A DNA stretch of 64,000 nt from Nectonema munidae. Lineage: Eukaryota > Nematomorpha > Nectonematoida > Nectonematidae. Location: the NCBI GenBank assembly GCA_030549495.1, contig JAUIRK010000570.1, forward strand, positions 668,501 through 732,500, in the 5' to 3' direction. Of this stretch, positions 1-9,539 are shown piece by piece (position 1 is the first letter of the stretch; every line of letters starts with the position of its first letter). Position numbers and translations under genes: made by a program. A model generated the notes under the pieces. The model worked only from the letters and a program-made list of their open reading frames with translations, did no database searches and was not told where the DNA came from.

Positions 1-147
1 TTTAAAATCAACCAAACCTGTCAAAAAATTGATTGATATATGACAGCTCAAATGAAAAAAGAAACTTTTAGTTTAAATGGTTATACAAAGTGTTTTTTTA
101 TACATATATACCCATTTTCAAGTCTGCTGAACACGATGGTCTCTGAC
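1..147. repeat. S1 tandem-repeat unit (about 150 bp family), left copy
   Basis: This stretch matches units at 4608-4900 in direct orientation and three units at 18770-19205 in inverse orientation. Shared landmarks are the words ACCAAACCTGTCAAAAAATTG, GACAGCTCAA and TGCTGAA. The unit is interrupted right after GATGGTC, where the inverted arm of the Merlin-type element begins, so the Merlin element appears to sit inside an S1 array. No coding potential is seen. Confidence 0.75.
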
Positions 148-492
148 AAATTATTGGCTGTTGTGATGTCAATCAAATTATAAATTTTTTAAGTAAAATA
201 TAGGTAATGCTATAAAGCATAAAAATTATAACATACATCTAAATGAATAAATAATATATTTATTTTACATTACTTAGTATGCAAACATTTGATACAAAAA
301 TTGATTAAAAACTTTTTTTAAATTTTCAACATAAGAAACATTTTTTTAGAATTCAAAAATTACAATAACATTTTGTTGAATATATTTTACTAAAGATTCT
401 AGATATAATTTACAAAAAATAAGTGAGTAAATTAAAAAAAAATTATAAAAATGAGTTAAAAATAAAAATACATACTTTATTTCTGTTCAATA

Positions 493-2339
493 CTCGAGGT
501 TAGAGGTTCTGTTTTCCCGGAAAAATTGGATTCCCGGGAATCGGGAATAAAAAAAATTTTTCCCGGGATCCCGAGATTTCCCGGGAAGGTCAAAGTTTTT
601 AGAATTTAGTTTTTTATTTAAAAAAAAGTTATTTCTATTATATGCTTTTAAATGAAAATTCATGATATTTATTTATAAAATTGAAAAATTAAGTTTTGAT
701 ACGCAAAAAAGACAAAAAATTTTATTGAAACATTGAAAATAATTAAAGTGACTTTTTATGTAAAAAAAACTTTTCAAAAAAACTAAGGCATTTAATCCTT
801 CATTCTTAATGCTTTGCCTTTTTTTTTGAAAGAATCATTCACTAGAGAAAAATTTCTTTCACATTCGCAGGAACAAGGCTTGATTGAATTTAATGCGGAT
901 TTCAGAAGAACTGGGGCTTCTGGTAAGCCATAGCTTTTTTTGAATCATGAAGATTTTCCTCTATTGAAATATGATTCTTGTTTTTATTACACTTCATAAA
1001 AGCTTGAATTTCTCTGTTCATGCTTTCAGTAAGAGAACATTTATTTTTGTCATCAGTTTTAGCAGTGATGTAGTTTAGATCGCAACTTTTTTCTTCAGAA
1101 TCAGTATTTGAAAAGTAATTTGTATATAAACTTTTGAAAATATCAGCGCCAAATTGAACGATTTCTTTAAAAGTTGAGTATTTTAACAAAGAATCTTGGG
1201 GATTTGTGTAACTTTGGTTTTTAGAAAACGTAAAAGTGATACAAGTCTTTTGTTTCTTCGATCTTCAATTCTGAAAATAATTTTTCTTTAATTATACGAG
1301 AAAACTGAGTTTCATTGCTACTTAAAGTTTTAAACAAAAAATTGAATATTGCTTCACTCTCCATTATATTACATTTACTATCACTCTATTTTGTTATAGC
1401 TACTTGAACTGGTTTTAAGCTTTTAACAACATCCTCAAGAACGTCAAATTTGATTTCTGAAAAAAGATGTATCTTTTCGTTGAGGTCAATCAGCGTTTTA
1501 AAAATAGAGTTTTTTAGAAAAATAAATCGTTCCAACATAGTTACTAAGCTATTCCATCTTGTTTTTACGTGTAAACTGAGCTTAAATTCACGACCATGAT
1601 CTGATATTACATGTTTCTGAAGAGCGGAATTTTTTACCGGAGATTTTCTAAACATTTTAATTATTGTAACAATGTTTCGTAAAGATTCAATACAACAAAA
1701 ATATTCTTTACTGGATTCTTCCTCGGTATCATTCATCTTCTTCAGATTCACTGTCTCTTTCTATATGATAATATGCAAAATTATTTCGATAATCTTTTTC
1801 TGACATATATACGACATCCACAATGCTAAATGAATTGCATGAATAAAGCACAGTTGATGTATCATAAAGTTTTTTCATTACACTGGCTCCATCACTTGTA
1901 ATACTCATGATATCATTGTTAATATTTAAGTTAAATTCTTGAAACTTTTCTTCAATCAATACAAAATGGTCACTGGCAGAACACGATCCTTGCAAGAAAA
2001 TGAAATTTTATTTCGTTTGTAATTAATTAATTTGTTATATTTTTCTATAATTCAAAATTTCATACTATTTAAATTTTTTATATATTTTTTGTATAAATAT
2101 ACATTTAGAAATTAGGACTGAATATAGTCTAAATTTATCGTATATAATAGGAATTTCAAAACATAATAATTAAAAATGTTTAATAGTTTTTGAGATTCAT
2201 TTTTTTTAAAGAGTGGTTTTTAGTTTAATTTTAAAAAAGTACCGGGATATCGTGATAATTTTCCCGGGAAACGGGATTGTAAAATTTGATTGAAATCCTG
2301 GGAAACGGGATTTCCCGGTACAGAAGCTCTACTCGAGGT
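493..2339 (-). mobile_element. hAT-superfamily transposon with 8-bp target-site duplication
   Basis: The element spans 501-2331 and is flanked by a perfect 8-bp duplication CTCGAGGT at 493-500 and 2332-2339, the size typical of hAT. Its ends are short imperfect inverted repeats (TAGAGGTTCTGT on the left; TAGAGCTTCTGT read inward from the right). Next to each end lies a cluster of CCCGGGAA-like words in both orientations (530-590 and 2235-2320), a subterminal repeat array of the kind hAT transposases bind. The minus-strand interior holds a broken transposase gene. Removing the element restores the arm of the surrounding Merlin transposon, so this is the younger insertion. Confidence 0.9.
770..1995 (-). 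pseudogene. hAT transposase, broken
   Basis: Read on the minus strand, three open pieces follow in order. The segment 1995-1729 has ITSDGASVM, where a catalytic aspartate region of hAT transposases lies, then a VDVVYM stretch. The segment 1751-1386 has the family signature KTRWNSLVTMLERF, used here as the recognition motif. The segment 1189-902 leads to CSCECERNFSLVNDSFKKK at about 860-805, the carboxyl dimerisation block (usually a Ser-Glu-Arg-x-Phe-Ser motif). Frameshifts near 1750 and 820 and stops between pieces make a functional protein impossible from one frame. The role in the family is cut-and-paste transposition through an RNase-H-like fold. The amino-terminal BED zinc finger is not visible, so the 5' end is missing or too decayed. 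Confidence 0.85.
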
Positions 2340-2564
2340 TATATAATTCCTTCAAAGAGTTTAAAAACAAAGTGAAGCACAAAAGAATATAAATGTATAG
2401 TTTTATTAACTATTTTAAAAATCCAATTTATCATTCGTGAAATAAAGACCAGAAGCTTCAATTTTTAGATAAAATTTCGTGTTGACTCAGAGTAGTCAAT
2501 AATTGCATTCACTTCTGAAGAAAGTGAAACAATTATTTATGTAGGTCGTAGGAAAACAAATTTG

Positions 2565-2915
2565 TTATGCTCGTATCAAAACATCTCATCAATAGCAAAA
2601 CACACAACACAGAGCGATCGATTTGCGTATAGCGTTTGTATTTTTGTTGTGTGGTTCTGGTTGTATTTGTATAAGATTGCTCAGCATAGATAGCAACAAG
2701 CTTATGTGCTAATACTGATTCATGCATCATTTGTATGAATGTGTTTTATATGGGTTTGAATAACAAAATCATTCTTTACTTGATACCACACATGCATCCA
2801 AACGAATAAAAAACTACACACGTAAAATATAACCAAATTCACCCACATATGCTACGCTCGCTCAAATCGATCAGACACATGTATAATTTGACGAGTTGTT
2901 TTGATACGAGCGTAG
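2565..2915. mobile_element. Short non-coding inverted-repeat element (MITE-like) inside the Merlin element
   Basis: ATGCTCGTATCAAAACATCTC at 2567-2587 is mirrored by an inverted copy at about 2893-2913 (TTTTGATACGAGCG core). The inner sequence of about 300 bp has no reading frame resembling a protein; its base composition is less AT-rich than the flanks. I could not define a clean target duplication. It could instead be an internal inverted repeat belonging to the Merlin element. Confidence 0.5.
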
Positions 2916-2964
2916 AAGTATATTTTATTTGTTCATCTGTTCTATCAATTCATTTTCATCTGAA

Positions 2965-3930
2965 ATGAATGAACTTAGGGATACTACTCTAAGTGAGAAA
3001 CAATTTTATCTGAAAATTGTAATTTTTCTTCTCTGTTACAAGTTTTAAATTCAAATGATAAATTAGAAATTTTAAAATGGTTTGCTTCGCACAAAGTTAT
3101 TTTAAATATTTTCCAATGCAATGATTGCCTACAAAATTGTAAATTAAAAAGAGAAATGATGTATCCGATGGATATTGTTTGAAATGTTATGTTTGTGGTA
3201 AAAAAAAGAGAGTGCGATCAGGATCTTTTTTTGCAAAAAGCCACCTTACCTTAAATTCTATGATTTTGTTCATTTATAGATGGTGTCGTGACTATTCATT
3301 AGACGCTATTATTCATGAAGCATCTATTGGAAGTGGACGAACTGCTGTAGACTGGGCTAATTTTTGTAGAGAGATTGTTACATGTTGAGTTTAAAGAAAT
3401 TGCCTAACTGTTGGAGGTTTTGATGAAAACTTTGAACAAATTATAGTAGAAATTGATGAAAGCAAGTTTTTTCATAGAAAATATCCCAGAGTTACTTGGA
3501 GAGAAGGTCATTGGGTGTTTGGAGCAATTGAAAGAAATAATAAGAAACGTTTTTTAGTTGAAGTTGAAGATAGGAGCGAAACAAATCTTACACAAATTAT
3601 ACAAAGACACATACTACCAGGATCCATTATTGTTTCTGACGGATGGCCTGCTAACAGAAACATTTCTAACTATAATAATGGAGTTTATGATCATTGGGTA
3701 GTTATACACCAAACTTTATTGACCCAAATGATATGAACATTCACACTGAAAATCTTTGGATGCGGGCCAAAAGAAAATTTAAGAGACAGTTTGGCACCTC
3801 CAACGAATTATTCAAATCATATTTAGATGAGTTCGTTTGGAGAAGCCATTTTCCAAAAGCAAAATTATTTTCTGTGTTTTTAAATTCTTTAAAAGATTTA
3901 TTGCAACCTCAAAGTATTGAACAGAGATAA
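2965..3930 (+). pseudogene. Merlin / ISXO2-like DDE transposase, broken
   Basis: The ATG at 2965 opens a segment that shifts frame near 3040. It then reads through a Cys-rich amino region (CNDC, CYVCGKKKRVRSGSFF) typical of the zinc-ribbon part of IS1595-type transposases. The catalytic acidic triad can be followed: VEIDESKFFHRKY near 3450-3485, VSDGWPA near 3632-3652, and HTENLWMRAKRKFKRQFG near 3740-3790, a Glu in the last block standing for the E of DDE. In-frame stops at about 3179 and 3386 and a frameshift near 3700-3715 break the gene. The carboxyl end at 3930 lies against the right inverted arm. Such enzymes excise and insert the element; this copy should be inactive. Confidence 0.85.
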
Positions 3931-4014
3931 AGTATGTATTTTTTATTTCTAAATTAAATATTTTTTTTTATGTAGATAAAATGGCGCTGAGTCTTCATAA
4001 ATAAAAGTTGTAAA

Positions 4015-4290
4015 GAAAATAAATTGAAAACGTTGAATAAATCTTTTATTTTACAAAATACTAGCAATAATATTTCGGTCACTAGACCTTCTTCAGATAT
4101 ATATGACGTAAAATGAAAGCGTGGAGTGTCTTATAATTTAAAATAAATTTATATAATTATAATAAGAAGACACTCCACGCTTTCATTTTACGTCATATAT
4201 ATCTGAAGAAGGTCATAGTGACCGAAATATTATTGCTAGTATTTTGTTAAATAAAAGATTTATTCAACGTTTTCAATTTTTTTTTTATTT
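4015..4290. repeat. Fold-back repeat with about 113-bp arms and hammerhead-like motif
   Basis: Arms at about 4022-4134 and 4165-4278 are near-perfect reverse complements, separated by about 30 bp. A single transcript would form a very long hairpin. Each arm contains TCTGAAGAAGGTCA, TAG, TGACCGAAAT, that is CTGANGA, a small stem-loop, then GAAA. This is the layout of a hammerhead ribozyme core and of motifs seen in Penelope-like elements. The match is imperfect (an unpaired A before the stem, and weak outer stems), so ribozyme activity is a hypothesis. The repeat sits in the right arm of the Merlin element and is absent from the left arm, which supports insertion. Confidence 0.8.
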
Positions 4291-4607
4291 ACTCTCATAC
4301 TTTAATTGTAATTAAATCTAGAATCTCTAGTAAAATATTTAAATAGTTAATTACATATTATAGTTTGAAATTTAATTTAAATTTGAAATTTACTGACATA
4401 CTGTAAATTAAATATAGAATCATTAGTAAAATATAGTTAATGAATTGTAATTAAATTTGAAATCTATAAAAATATTTTTTTTAATGAATCTTTATATTAT
4501 GGTAGAGTTTACTAATGTATAGTTTGATTGACATCACAACAGCCAATACTTTGTCAAAGAAATTTTTTGATTGACAGAACCGTAAAGTAAAATATTACCT
4601 TTATTTT

Positions 4608-4900
4608 TTAAAAAAATCAACCAAATCTGTCAAAAAATTGATTGATATATGACAGCTCAACTGAAAAAAGAACCTTTTAGTTTAAATGTTTATACAAAGT
4701 TTTCTACTTATATACACCCGTTTTCATGTATGCTGAATACAATGGTCACGTTTATTTTTTTTAAAAATCAATCAAACCTTGTCAAAAAATTGATTGACAT
4801 ATGACAGCCCAACTGAAAAAATTAACTCTTTATTTAAGTAGTTATAAAAAGTTTTTTTTTTAACATTTTTGATTAATTTGTGACTTTTTTAAAATCGTGG
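4608..4900. repeat. S1 tandem repeat, about two units
   Basis: Two direct units start at about 4608 and 4760, a spacing of about 151 bp, each with AAAATCAA(C/T)CAAA and ATTGATTGA(T/C)ATATGACAG. They match the unit at 1-147. The second unit decays after about 4870. The decamer TGATTGACAG at 4568-4577 lies just outside, between the Merlin end and the first unit. Confidence 0.8.
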
Positions 4901-5489
4901 TATGTTTGCGGTCAGATATATTGTACTGATTTTTGAACGATTTGTTTTCATGCTATTTTCCAAAGACTACATTCAAATTTTTAGTTTCACAAATGAATTT
5001 ATTTCTCTTTGACGTTTAGATTTTATTTGGAATCTATAACAAAACAAATTTTTTCAGTATCAAAATTTCCAATGAGGCACGAATATTTATTTTGATACTC
5101 ATCATTATACTATAAAATTGATTCATATATTTATGTTCAAAATTTTTTTCCTTTCATTTTTAGACTATAGAATGAAAATTAGGCTGTGAATTATATTTCA
5201 ACTGGAGTTTCCATGATTACATCATGTTTTTTTAATAAATATTATGTATAATTTTATACATATATAATTATGTATAACATATTTATACATAATTTTATTT
5301 ATATGTGCATGCATACAGATATGCAAAATTTGAAAGGTTTCTATTTCGGAGGAATGAAGTTATAACTTCTCAAACTTTCTTACATTTGTATATATAAAGT
5401 AAGCTCCCTCTTCTTTAGAAAATGCCATCCAAGTTTTGCCAAAGGAAAGGTTGTATATATTGAGAAAAATTATATAGAACTTATACACT
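4901..5489. other. AT-rich non-coding interval
   Basis: No open frame with recognisable protein sequence. It includes a short run of TATAcAT-like repeats near 5240-5310. The last part probably belongs to the decayed 5' half of the piggyBac copy that follows, but I cannot align it by eye. Confidence 0.5.
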
Positions 5490-6005
5490 TATAAGAGGCA
5501 TCATCAATGCATATTTATCTTTGAGAGGTCGAAATTTAACCATTGACCGTTTGTATACTTCTATAGAGCTAGCTAATTGGCTGTATAAAAAAGGATTAAC
5601 TATAGTCGGTACAATAGACACAAGAAGAAAAGGCATTCCGCAAAGTATAAAAAGTTTAGATAATAGAGATGAATTTTCTTATAAGTTTTGCTGGGATATA
5701 GATAGAGAATTTTATAAATTCATAGTTATGTAGTATTTTCTGAATCAAAAGGAAAGAAAAAATGTATGTTTTGACTTCCAGACCCCCCCCCCCCCCCTCC
5801 CCCCTCCATTTTAGGAATTACAGTAGACTATGAAAAAAGTACGGATATAGTCGATCAGAGAATAAGAAATTATTCCACAAATAGAAAAACAAAAAATGGA
5901 CAGTAGCCGCTTTTTCTTATCTATTAGATACGGCAAGAGTAAATGCAGGTATTATTTTTGCTTTTAATAATGAAAAAAATCCAAGAAATGTAAATTTCTT
6001 TTAAA
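5490..6005 (+). pseudogene. piggyBac-family transposase, middle and carboxyl fragment
   Basis: The reading starts at about 5490 and runs through GRNLTIDRLYTSIELANWL (5527-5583), the region around a catalytic aspartate of piggyBac (DDE_Tnp_1_7) transposases. It continues with VGTIDTRRKGIP and SLDNRDEFSYKFCW. After a frameshift near 5732 comes FSESKGKKKCM, a proline tract from poly-C, then ITVDYEKSTDIVDQRI, and after another shift WTVAAFSYLLDTARVNAG. These blocks occur in the order expected for the family. The missing amino half, three or more frame changes and the homopolymer insert make it inactive. It belongs to a different subfamily from the copy at 17.8-18.6 kb, judging by the sequence around the IVDQ versus LMDG motif. 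Confidence 0.85.
5781..5808. repeat. Poly-C tract in the piggyBac remnant
   Basis: A run of C interrupted by T lies between the codons for a Thr-Ser-Arg stretch and Ile-Leu-Gly-Ile-Thr-Val-Asp, exactly where related transposases have only a couple of prolines. It looks like homopolymer expansion inside the dead gene. Confidence 0.9.
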
Positions 6006-6560
6006 TTTTTTGAATGGAAATGTTTCTTTGAATCTTGATTATCAAAAAGACAAATTTTCGAATAAAGTTTTTCTCTTTTTTTTAAACTATTTTTATTATC
6101 CTTGACAGTTTTTAATAAAGGACATCATTCACTTTTTTTAAAATACTGCCAGCAATTATTAAATAAAATAGCAAATTTTATGCAGAAAACTCATGTTGAG
6201 GTGGAAATATTTTTATTTTAGGGAAACGATACGACAACCAAATTATTAGATATAAAAAAACGATCAAATTTTTATTATAAATAAATTATGTTTCAACTTT
6301 ATCATCTTCGTTCATTTGTATATTGTTTGATTATACGTATAAAACTTTCTCAAAATGGTCAAACACGAAACTTATTTAAATTGACCTATTCAGCTTGTTT
6401 CGAGATATTGTAGAGTGAATGGTATAAACGAACTGTCTTTCTCCTTCAAATAAAATGATGCGCATCAAAATATGCCTCTACAGAGTCCTTGTTTTGTATT
6501 TAATTAATTTCATAAAAAAATCACATTCAATTCGGTATAAAATCCCTTTTTTCAAATTCT
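6006..6560. other. Non-coding interval
   Basis: AT-rich sequence without convincing frames or repeats by eye. It lies between the piggyBac remnant and the S2 array. Confidence 0.5.
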
Positions 6561-7815
6561 AAATTTAAAAACAATCTATAATTGGAATTGGCATTGTTGA
6601 TTTGTTATAAAAATGTGTGTATTTCATGTAAAATTTGAATCAATGTTCTCGTAGTCAGATTTTAGATGTAAACCGCAAATTTTGTTCTTGGGAACACTTT
6701 TTAGAAGTGAACCACAAATTTATTTTACACTTATAGGTAATTTTGAATCCAAATGCAAAAACAATCTATAAATGAAATCGACATTGTTGATTTGATATGA
6801 AAATGCGTTTATTTCATGTAAAATTTGAATGAATTTTCTCAATATCAGATTTTAGAAATAAACCGTAAATTTGTTTCACACTTATAAGTATTTTGAAACT
6901 AAATGCAAAAAAATCTATAAATGAAACTGGCATTGTTGATTTGATATGAAAATGTGTATATTTCATGTAAAATTTAAATGAATGTACTCGAAGACAGATT
7001 TTAGTAATAAACCGTAACTTTGTTTCACACTTGTAAGTATTTTCAAATTCTAAATGCAAAAAAATCCATAAATGAAATTGGCATTGTTGATTTGTTATAA
7101 AAGCGTGTATATTTCATGTAGAATTTTAATTAAAGTTCTCGGAGACAGATTTTAAAAATAAACCGCAAATTTGTTTCACATTGATTAGCATTTTCAAATT
7201 GTAAATGCAAAAAGAATTTATAAATGAAATTGCGATTGTTATAATAATGTGTATATTCCATGTAAAATTTGAATGAATGTTTTCAGAGACATATTTATAA
7301 GTAAACCGCAAGTTTGTTACATACTTAAAGGTATTTTAAAATTTCTAAATTCCAAAAATAAGTCCAAAAATGAAATCAGCATGCCCGATTTGATATAAAA
7401 AATATATTTCATGTAAAATTTGAAGATATATTTTATTAGATATATTTCTCATCAATCAAAATTTTGATTGACATTTCCCAAAAAATAAGCATGATTTTGA
7501 AAATTTTTAACTATAAAGTGTTATGTGTTCAAAATTGTATATATTTATAAATTTTCAAACGAGTATATAATATAGAACCAACGTTATAAGCTTAATTAGA
7601 GATACTGTTGGAATTTTGCTGAAAAAGTTTAACTTTTGATTTTGATTGACAGATTTAGGCATGAAAAGGTTATTCAACTGCCATGAAAATGGTATCAAAA
7701 GATGCAGCTATCAATTTTAGGAAATGTCACGAAGTATGGTAGCAAAAGATGTAGCCAATTTGGTACAAGAGAAATATTAGTTGAGGGGAGGGGGGGGCTA
7801 AAATAGACCCCCGTC
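6560..7815. mobile_element. S2 element: tandem array of about 150 bp units plus 3' module and G-tract
   Basis: The word CATTGTTGATTTG or a variant recurs at about 6592, 6782, 6931, 7082, 7232 and 7380, a period near 150 bp after the first interval. Units contain AAACCGCAAATTTG and TATTTCATGTAAAATTTGAATGAA. The array is followed by the palindrome-like TCAATCAAAATTTTGATTGA near 7452, about 200 bp of unique sequence, TTTTGATTTTGATTGACAG near 7635, and TTAGTTGAGGGGAGGGGGGG near 7768. The same order of parts occurs at 39590-41117, so this is a dispersed element rather than a chance array. It carries no gene. A Helitron-related non-autonomous element is one possibility; a satellite-bearing MITE is another. 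Confidence 0.75.
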
Positions 7816-7829
7816 ACTGATGGGGTAGT

Positions 7830-8708
7830 CTTAACTTCTTTCCATTTTGCCCAACTCGCATTCAACCTCGACTGTACATCCTTACTACAACCTCCTTCCT
7901 TTTCAATAACTGACCGTAAATACTTGAACTCTTGCACTTGTTTCAATTCGATCCCATGCTTATCTTTTATGCTTATCACAGCCTTTTCATTCCTACAGAC
8001 TTTCATCACTTCAGTCTTACGTGAATTCAATCTCAGGCCTTGTCCTTCGAGACATTCTTGCCACATAAACAGTCTTTCTTGCATTTTATTTTCACTGTCT
8101 GCTATTATTACCAAATCATCAGCGAACAAAAGTTTCCAAAGGTCATCTTTTCTGATATTTTTCGAGGATTCATCTATAACAATTGCAAAAAGTAATGGAC
8201 TAAGTGTCGAACATTGGTGTAAGCCTACATTTATATCAAACTCCTGTGAAGATCCATTCATTGTTCTAATCAAAGTCTTAGAGTTCCTGTATGTTTCCTG
8301 AATTAACCTTACACGCTTTTCACTAACACCTTTTTCTCTCAAGCTTCTATCTCTTGGAACTCTGTCATATGCCTTCTCTAAGTCTACAAAGCTACAAAAT
8401 AAAAGCAGATTTCCTTCTAGTCTTTTTTCCATCAATTGTCTTACTATAAATATAGAATCCACTGTACTTTTTCCATGTATGAAGCCAAACTGTTTCGAGT
8501 CTATAATTACTTGATTTCTAACGTGCCTACTCAAAATTCTCTCTAGCAGTTTCAACCCATGTTCTAGCAATTTAATTCCACGGTAATTTTCGTAATTCAA
8601 CACATCTCTTTTATTCTTGTAAATCGGAATAATTAAGCTTTTAGTCAATTCTTCCGGCAGTCTTTCTTCCTTCCAAATGAATTCCAGCAATCTAGTCGTC
8701 ATCTTCAA
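7830..8708 (-). pseudogene. LINE reverse transcriptase domain
   Basis: The frame encodes ESLTKSL-like then NYRGIKLLEHGLKLLERIL, FGFIHGKSTVDSIF, SFVDLEKAYDRVPR (first catalytic Asp region) and LLFADDLVIIAD, the F-A-D-D catalytic box of non-LTR reverse transcriptases. It ends with FKYLRSVIEKEGG and a thumb segment up to KWKEVK. The order and spacing fit the polymerase of an RTE-type LINE, which copies its own RNA at the insertion site. The last 35 or so codons of the open frame (7815-7695) are not LINE-like and come from the adjoining S2 element. One expected motif is altered: VGLHQCSTLSPLLF stands where VRQGCPLSPLLF is usual. Confidence 0.85.
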
Positions 8709-9047
8709 ACATTTTTCTTCGCCTGTTTTATCATATCTATACTAACTTCACTGATTCCTGTTGCTTTGTTTTTTTTTCATTTCTTTCATTGCTTCCAATA
8801 CTTCTCTTTCTTCCAAAACAAACTCAGGGCCTCAACTTTTTCTCCTTTATCTGTGTGTTCATGGTTATTTTTAACATAATAGCTCCTCAATGTACTCTTT
8901 TAATCTGTTCTTAATTTCCTCATCCTTGAATAAAATTTTCCCTTCTCTGTTTTTTATAATGTCCACATTTCCAGTTTCTTGAATATCTCTTTGCCTACAC
9001 TTTATAAGTTTGAAAATTTGCTTGTCTCCATCTTTATTCCCCAGTGA

Positions 9048-9308
9048 TTAGTACATTTTTTCTGTTTCATTTGCTTTCAATTCAGAGATAGTCCTTTTTG
9101 CTTCTCTCCTCTTAATTCGATATATCTGTTTATCCTCTTCTGACTTACTTTTCTGCCATTTCTTGAAAGCTAACTTTTTATCTTTCAATACTTCTCTAAC
9201 CTCCTCCTTCCACCACCATGTTTCTTTTTGAGTTTTCTTACCTTTTTTTGTTTTACCCAGCACCTTCTTACTTGCAACCAACAAACTGTTTTTGAGATGA
9301 CTCCACAT
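9048..9308 (-). pseudogene. LINE linker between endonuclease and reverse transcriptase
   Basis: An 86-residue basic segment with TWWWKEEVREVLKDKKLAFKKW and a Lys/Arg-rich tail. This is the conserved inter-domain region of RTE-like LINEs, lying in the right order between the two enzymatic domains. It is in a separate frame from both. Confidence 0.7.
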
Positions 9309-9539
9309 TTCTTCAATATCTTCATCTATTTGTTTTTTCCATCAAACTTTTCTCAATTATTTTCTCGTATCTTTCCTGATTTTTTTATTCTTCGAGTAGA
9401 CATGTCTTAAATCTATCTATCCTCATAACTATTCGTTTTTTCTCTTTAGTGATAAACATATCAATTATAACAATTCAATGTTGTGATACAATGTCACTTC
9501 CAGGGATAACTTTGCAATTCTTGACACATTTTCTTTTTC

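Larger units (their letters stand above)
148..4558 (+). mobile_element. Merlin-type (IS1595/ISXO2-like) DNA transposon with long inverted arms
   Basis: The outer ends are inverted repeats: the sequence around TATTGGCTGTTGTGATGTC at 153-171 recurs in reverse complement at about 4530-4548. Similarity continues inward. The block with GATTCTAGAT near 396 matches the reverse complement near 4312-4325, and TACATACTTTAT near 470 matches the reverse complement of 3930-3941, which lies just past the transposase stop. The left arm even continues, across the hAT insertion, into sequence like the reverse complement of the transposase 3' end (2340-2390 versus about 3860-3915). The interior carries the transposase remnant on the plus strand. 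The left arm is split by a hAT element and the right arm by a fold-back repeat. I found no convincing target-site duplication. Confidence 0.7.

Noticed and set aside
2533-2730. Minus-strand frame of 65 codons
   Set aside because: Lies inside a MITE-like inverted-repeat unit and has no motif.
7924-8301. Plus-strand frame of 125 codons
   Set aside because: Antisense shadow of the LINE reverse transcriptase on the minus strand.
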